From assembly GCA_017880945.1 (NCBI GenBank), contig JADGRM010000013.1, positions 1-17,198 of the forward strand: a stretch of 17,198 bases of DNA, in the 5' to 3' direction. A model generated the notes under the pieces. The model saw only the letters and a program-made list of their open reading frames with translations, did no database searches and was not told the DNA's origin. Position 1 is the stretch's first letter, and every line of letters starts with the position of its first letter. This stretch comes from Gallionella sp. Its GTDB lineage: Bacteria > Pseudomonadota > Gammaproteobacteria > Burkholderiales > Gallionellaceae. Positions 14,544-17,198 of the stretch are shown here, piece by piece. The position numbers and the translations under genes were made by a program.

Positions 14544-14643
14544 TTCCGCCATTCGTGTGAGAGACGAGTGCCATGACCGCGTCGTGCACACCTTCCCGAA
14601 AGCTGATGCAGTGTCCAGACAATGTCGCCCACGAATGGAGGAA
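14544..14643. repeat. 100-bp segment bounded by 14-bp inverted repeats
   Basis: The ends TTCCGCCATTCGTG (14544-14557) and CACGAATGGAGGAA (14630-14643) are complementary at 13 of 14 positions. The interior has no open frame of note and only weak further pairing. It starts four bases after the queG stop. It could be a small mobile relic, a stem-loop at the 3' end of the queG mRNA, or a binding site pair. No T-tract follows, so it is not a normal terminator. The AT-rich stretch from 14644 to the next gene probably holds that gene's promoter, but I see no convincing -35/-10 pair. Confidence 0.45.
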
Positions 14644-14752
14644 TTCCCGCTTTGTTTTATGTTATGAGATGTTATGGTGTTCTCTTTATCCTAGGCAAAA
14701 AGACTGAAAGTAATATTTTCCAGACTATGAAATCAATTTCAGGAGTACAAAA

Positions 14753-15820
14753 ATGAGCAAGTTGTTCTCGCGCTTCAAGTTACGTGAATTAGAATTTAAA
14801 AACCGGATCTTCGTTTCCCCTATGTGCCAGTACTCGGCGCATGACGGCATGGCGGATACCTGGCACATGGTTCACTTGGGCAGCCGCGCCGTCGGCGGGG
14901 CTGGCCTGGTGATGGTGGAGGCCACTGCGGTCGTACCCGAGGGGCGCATCTCTCCGTACGATATGGGTATTTGGTCAGATCGCCATGCCGAGGCGCTGGC
15001 GCCGATCGCACGCTTCATCCGCGAGCAGGGTGCGGTCCCTGCCATCCAGCTTGCCCATGCCGGGCGCAAGGCTTCCACCGATGCGCCCTGGTTCAGCCGT
15101 GGCCCGCTAGTCCCGGAGAACGGCGGCTGGCAGGTGGTCGCCCCGAGCGCCGTTCCATTCTCGCCTGGTTCGCCGCAGCCGCGCGAATTGGCCGAGGATG
15201 AACTGGACGGGATTGTGGCGGCGTTCGTCGCTGCTGCCAAGCGCAGTCTGGCTGCCGGTTTCGAAGTGGCGGAAATCCATATGGCACACGGCTATTTGTT
15301 TCACCAATTCCTGTCGCCGCTCAGCAACCGCCGCAACGACGCTTACGGCGGCAGCCTGGAAAACCGCGCCCGGTTGCCGCTGCGGGTAGCGCGGGCGGTA
15401 CGCGAGGTGTGGCCGCAGAATCTGCCTTTTTTTGTGCGCATTTCCGCGACCGACTGGGTGGAAGGAGGCTGGGACCTGGCTCAGTCGCTGCAACTATGCC
15501 GATGGCTGAAGGAGGCGGGCGTCGACCTGATCGACTGTTCCAGTGGCGGCATGACACCTGATGCCAAAATTCCGGCCGGACCCGGTTTTCAAACGCCTTT
15601 CGCTACTGCCATTCGGCAGGAGATGGGGATCGCCGTCGCAGCCGTCGGCCTGATCACCGCGCCCGAACAGGCCGAACAGATCGTGGCGACCGGATTGGCC
15701 GATGCAGTCTTCCTTGCCCGCGAACTGCTGCGCGACCCCTACTGGCCGTTGCATGCCGCGAAAATATTGGGGTCGGAAGTGCCGTGGCCGGTGCAGTATG
15801 AACGGGCCAAGCCTGCATAG
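14753..15820 (+). CDS. NADH:flavin oxidoreductase, old yellow enzyme family (YqjM-like)
   Basis: A 355-residue FMN-binding TIM-barrel ene-reductase that reduces activated C=C bonds or related electrophiles with NAD(P)H. SPMCQYS (22-28) has the Cys25 typical of the YqjM/XenA class, HAGRKAS is at 102-108, His176 and His179 in EIHMAHGYL bind the substrate, and SPLSNRRNDAYGGSLENR is the family signature. AVGLIT and ADAVFLARELLRDPYW near the end hold the FMN phosphate. The physiological substrate cannot be told from sequence; such proteins often act in stress defence or xenobiotic reduction. A good ribosome site AGGAG (14741-14745) lies seven bases before the ATG. The gene is preceded by about 210 non-coding bases and followed by an ABC transporter 79 bases later. 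Confidence 0.94.
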   Translation: MSKLFSRFKLRELEFKNRIFVSPMCQYSAHDGMADTWHMVHLGSRAVGGAGLVMVEATAVVPEGRISPYDMGIWSDRHAEALAPIARFIREQGAVPAIQLAHAGRKASTDAPWFSRGPLVPENGGWQVVAPSAVPFSPGSPQPRELAEDELDGIVAAFVAAAKRSLAAGFEVAEIHMAHGYLFHQFLSPLSNRRNDAYGGSLENRARLPLRVARAVREVWPQNLPFFVRISATDWVEGGWDLAQSLQLCRWLKEAGVDLIDCSSGGMTPDAKIPAGPGFQTPFATAIRQEMGIAVAAVGLITAPEQAEQIVATGLADAVFLARELLRDPYWPLHAAKILGSEVPWPVQYERAKPA

Positions 15821-15841
15821 GGCAGGAGTCAGTGCTGAGGG

Positions 15842-15847
15842 TATAAT
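15842..15847 (+). promoter_or_regulatory. candidate -10 box TATAAT before ABC transporter genes
   Basis: A perfect TATAAT lies in the 79-base gap between the oxidoreductase and the binding-protein gene, 52 bases before the latter's ATG. The -35 region (around 15819-15824) does not resemble TTGACA and there is no extended -10, so an activator would be needed if it is used. Confidence 0.3.
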
Positions 15848-15899
15848 CTTCATTTGGCGGCGCGGTGCGCTTTTGTTTCAAATTCTTCAGGGGGTTCAC

Positions 15900-16871
15900 A
15901 TGAAAATTTCAAAATTACTTCTGCTGGTATGCACCTTGTTTTTCACGCTATTCGCGCAGGCCGCGCCGGATGTGGTCAGGCTGGGCAATCTGAAGTTCGC
16001 CCATTACGGGGCGGTCTCATACATGAAGGAACTTGCTCCCAAATACAATCTGACGATTGAAGAACGCGTGTTTGCCAAGGGCCTCGACATTCTGCCTGCT
16101 ACCATTGCCGGCGAGATCGACATCGCGGCGAGCGCGCTGGATGCGGCTGTCGCCGGTCGCGCCAGCGGCGTGCCGATCTACGTGGTGGCGGGCTTTGCCA
16201 AAGGCGGAGCGCGCATCGTCGCCCGTCCCGACCTGAACATCAAATCGGTGGCCGACCTCAAGGGCAAGAGGGTGGGCGTGGCGCGCGGCGGAGCGCAGGA
16301 ACTGTTGCTGGCAGCCGAGCTGGCCAAGTACAACCTGACCTGGTCCGATCAGCCGGGCAAGGATGTGCAGATATTCTTCATGCCGTTCGCCGACCTGAAC
16401 CAGGCGCTGATGCAGAAAAATATCGATGCGATATCCCAGTCCGAGCCGCAATCCTCGCAAGCGATCAACAAGGGCTACGGAGTGGAAGTGATCAAGCCCT
16501 ATGACACGCCATTGGGCGAACCAGTGCGTGCTCTGGTGATGACAGAGAAGATGTATAACGAGAAGCGCGATGTTGCCGAGCGCGTGCTCAAGCTTTTCGT
16601 GGAAGCAACCAAGACTTTCCAGGACGACCCCAAGCTGGCGGAAAAATACGTGCGCGAGCAGCTGTTCAAGAATCAGCTCAGCGATCAGGACTATAAGGAT
16701 GCGATGAGCAATGCATCCTTCACCTACGATATCACTCTCGAACACGTCCAGATTACCGCCGACCTGATGAAGAAATACGGCGTCGGCAAGCTGACCAATG
16801 TGCCGCAGGCGAAGGACTGGGTGCGTCTCGATCTGCTCGACAAGGCGAAGAGAGAGTTGAAGGTCAAATAA
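15900..16871 (+). CDS. ABC transporter substrate-binding protein, NitT/TauT family
   Basis: A 323-residue periplasmic binding protein. It has a signal peptide with a KISK start, hydrophobic core and AQA-A cleavage at about 21/22. The mature part begins with VVRLGNLKFAHYGAVSYMKELAPKY and carries DIAASALDAAVAGRASGVP and SVADLKGKRVGVARGG (the glycine-rich ligand loop), all typical of the SsuA/TauA/NrtA-like fold. Substrates of this family include sulfonates, nitrate, nitriles and pyrimidine precursors; the ligand here cannot be assigned. No lipobox is seen. The ribosome site AGGGGG (15889-15894) is five bases before ATG 15900; the frame is open upstream into the oxidoreductase gene but the signal peptide fixes the start. 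The permease gene follows 15 bases after the stop. Confidence 0.92.
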   Translation: MKISKLLLLVCTLFFTLFAQAAPDVVRLGNLKFAHYGAVSYMKELAPKYNLTIEERVFAKGLDILPATIAGEIDIAASALDAAVAGRASGVPIYVVAGFAKGGARIVARPDLNIKSVADLKGKRVGVARGGAQELLLAAELAKYNLTWSDQPGKDVQIFFMPFADLNQALMQKNIDAISQSEPQSSQAINKGYGVEVIKPYDTPLGEPVRALVMTEKMYNEKRDVAERVLKLFVEATKTFQDDPKLAEKYVREQLFKNQLSDQDYKDAMSNASFTYDITLEHVQITADLMKKYGVGKLTNVPQAKDWVRLDLLDKAKRELKVK

Positions 16872-16886
16872 GCCATATGGCCTGAG

Positions 16887-17198
16887 ATGAAAAATCCCTA
16901 TCTGGCGAAAACATTCGAGACCCTGCAAGGCTTTCTGGTGCCGATCGCGCTGTTGGCGCTATGGCAGTGGCTGTCGACGCAAGCCATCGTCAATCCGCAG
17001 ATCCTGCCGGCGCCCACCAAGGTGCTGGCCAAGTGGTGGGAGTACCTGATGCCGATGGAGGCTTTCGATCCGGCAAGATCGGGCTATCTGGCATGGATAT
17101 TTTCCGGCGAGATGATCCGTGATGCCTATGCCAGCCTCTATCGCGTGGTGGTGGGCTTTCTTGTGGGTGCAGTTCTAGCGCTGCCTTTGGGACTGATG
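16887..17198 (+). CDS. ABC transporter permease, NitT/TauT family, 3' end outside window
   Basis: From ATG 16887 the frame is open for 104 codons to the window edge. The first membrane span (about residues 14-28, GFLVPIALLALWQWL) is followed by NPQILPAPTKVLAKWWEYL, the family's LPxPxxVL motif, then IRDAYASLYRVVVGFLVGAVLALPLGLM, where the conserved second region starts (ASLxRVxxGFxxGxxLGxPLG). Together with the binding protein 15 bases upstream it forms an uptake system; an ATPase gene is expected downstream. Between the LPAPTKVL motif and the SLYRV region there are roughly 15-20 more residues than in typical SsuC/TauC proteins. Confidence 0.88.
   Translation, partial: MKNPYLAKTFETLQGFLVPIALLALWQWLSTQAIVNPQILPAPTKVLAKWWEYLMPMEAFDPARSGYLAWIFSGEMIRDAYASLYRVVVGFLVGAVLALPLGLM

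Noticed and set aside
16017..16928. 303-codon minus-strand frame
   Set aside because: Antisense to the binding-protein gene, which has a signal peptide and family motifs.

Overview
The window reads as a chromosome segment of a Gram-negative betaproteobacterium, probably in or near Nitrosomonadales/Gallionellaceae. I infer this from the gene order (aroA-cmk, rpsA, ihfB, lapA, lapB, pyrF, heptose kinase, heptose epimerase, cysM), the fused AroA-Cmk protein, a LapB N-terminus of betaproteobacterial style and LPS-core heptose genes. No rRNA, tRNA, CRISPR array or transposase gene was seen.

Layout: 1-582 holds the start of a leftward DUF4238 gene running off the edge. 583-1035 has no gene but three palindromic or repeat-like elements, and it replaces the amino-acid genes that often precede aroA. 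1036-10428 is a rightward housekeeping block: AroA-Cmk fusion, ribosomal protein S1, IHF-beta, a rho-independent terminator, LapA/LapB (control of LPS synthesis), PyrF, heptose-7-phosphate kinase, HldD epimerase and CysM. The LPS theme is clear: LapA/B set LPS output and the two heptose enzymes feed inner-core synthesis. 10496-11634 holds two small genes that together look like a miniature FimV split in two and lacking a LysM domain. On the opposite strand follow amiC (cell-wall amidase) and tsaE, divergent from queG; this matches the tsaE-amiB neighbourhood of E. coli without nnr. After queG come an inverted-repeat element, a class-III (YqjM-like) old yellow enzyme, and the start of a NitT/TauT-type ABC transporter (binding protein, then a permease cut by the window edge).

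The strongest unusual signal is a palindromic element built of 7-bp units (TGCAGGA/TGCGGGA and relatives, core AGGATNN). One copy lies in frame inside aroA and adds about 20 residues just before the conserved active-site DDHRMAM motif. A second copy starts on the stop codon of the heptose kinase gene. This resembles in behaviour the Rickettsia palindromic elements that insert in frame into proteins, but with a heptad architecture. Secondary points are the split FimV-like pair, a long structured intergenic element at 701-921, and a hairpin-rich leader in front of rpsA.
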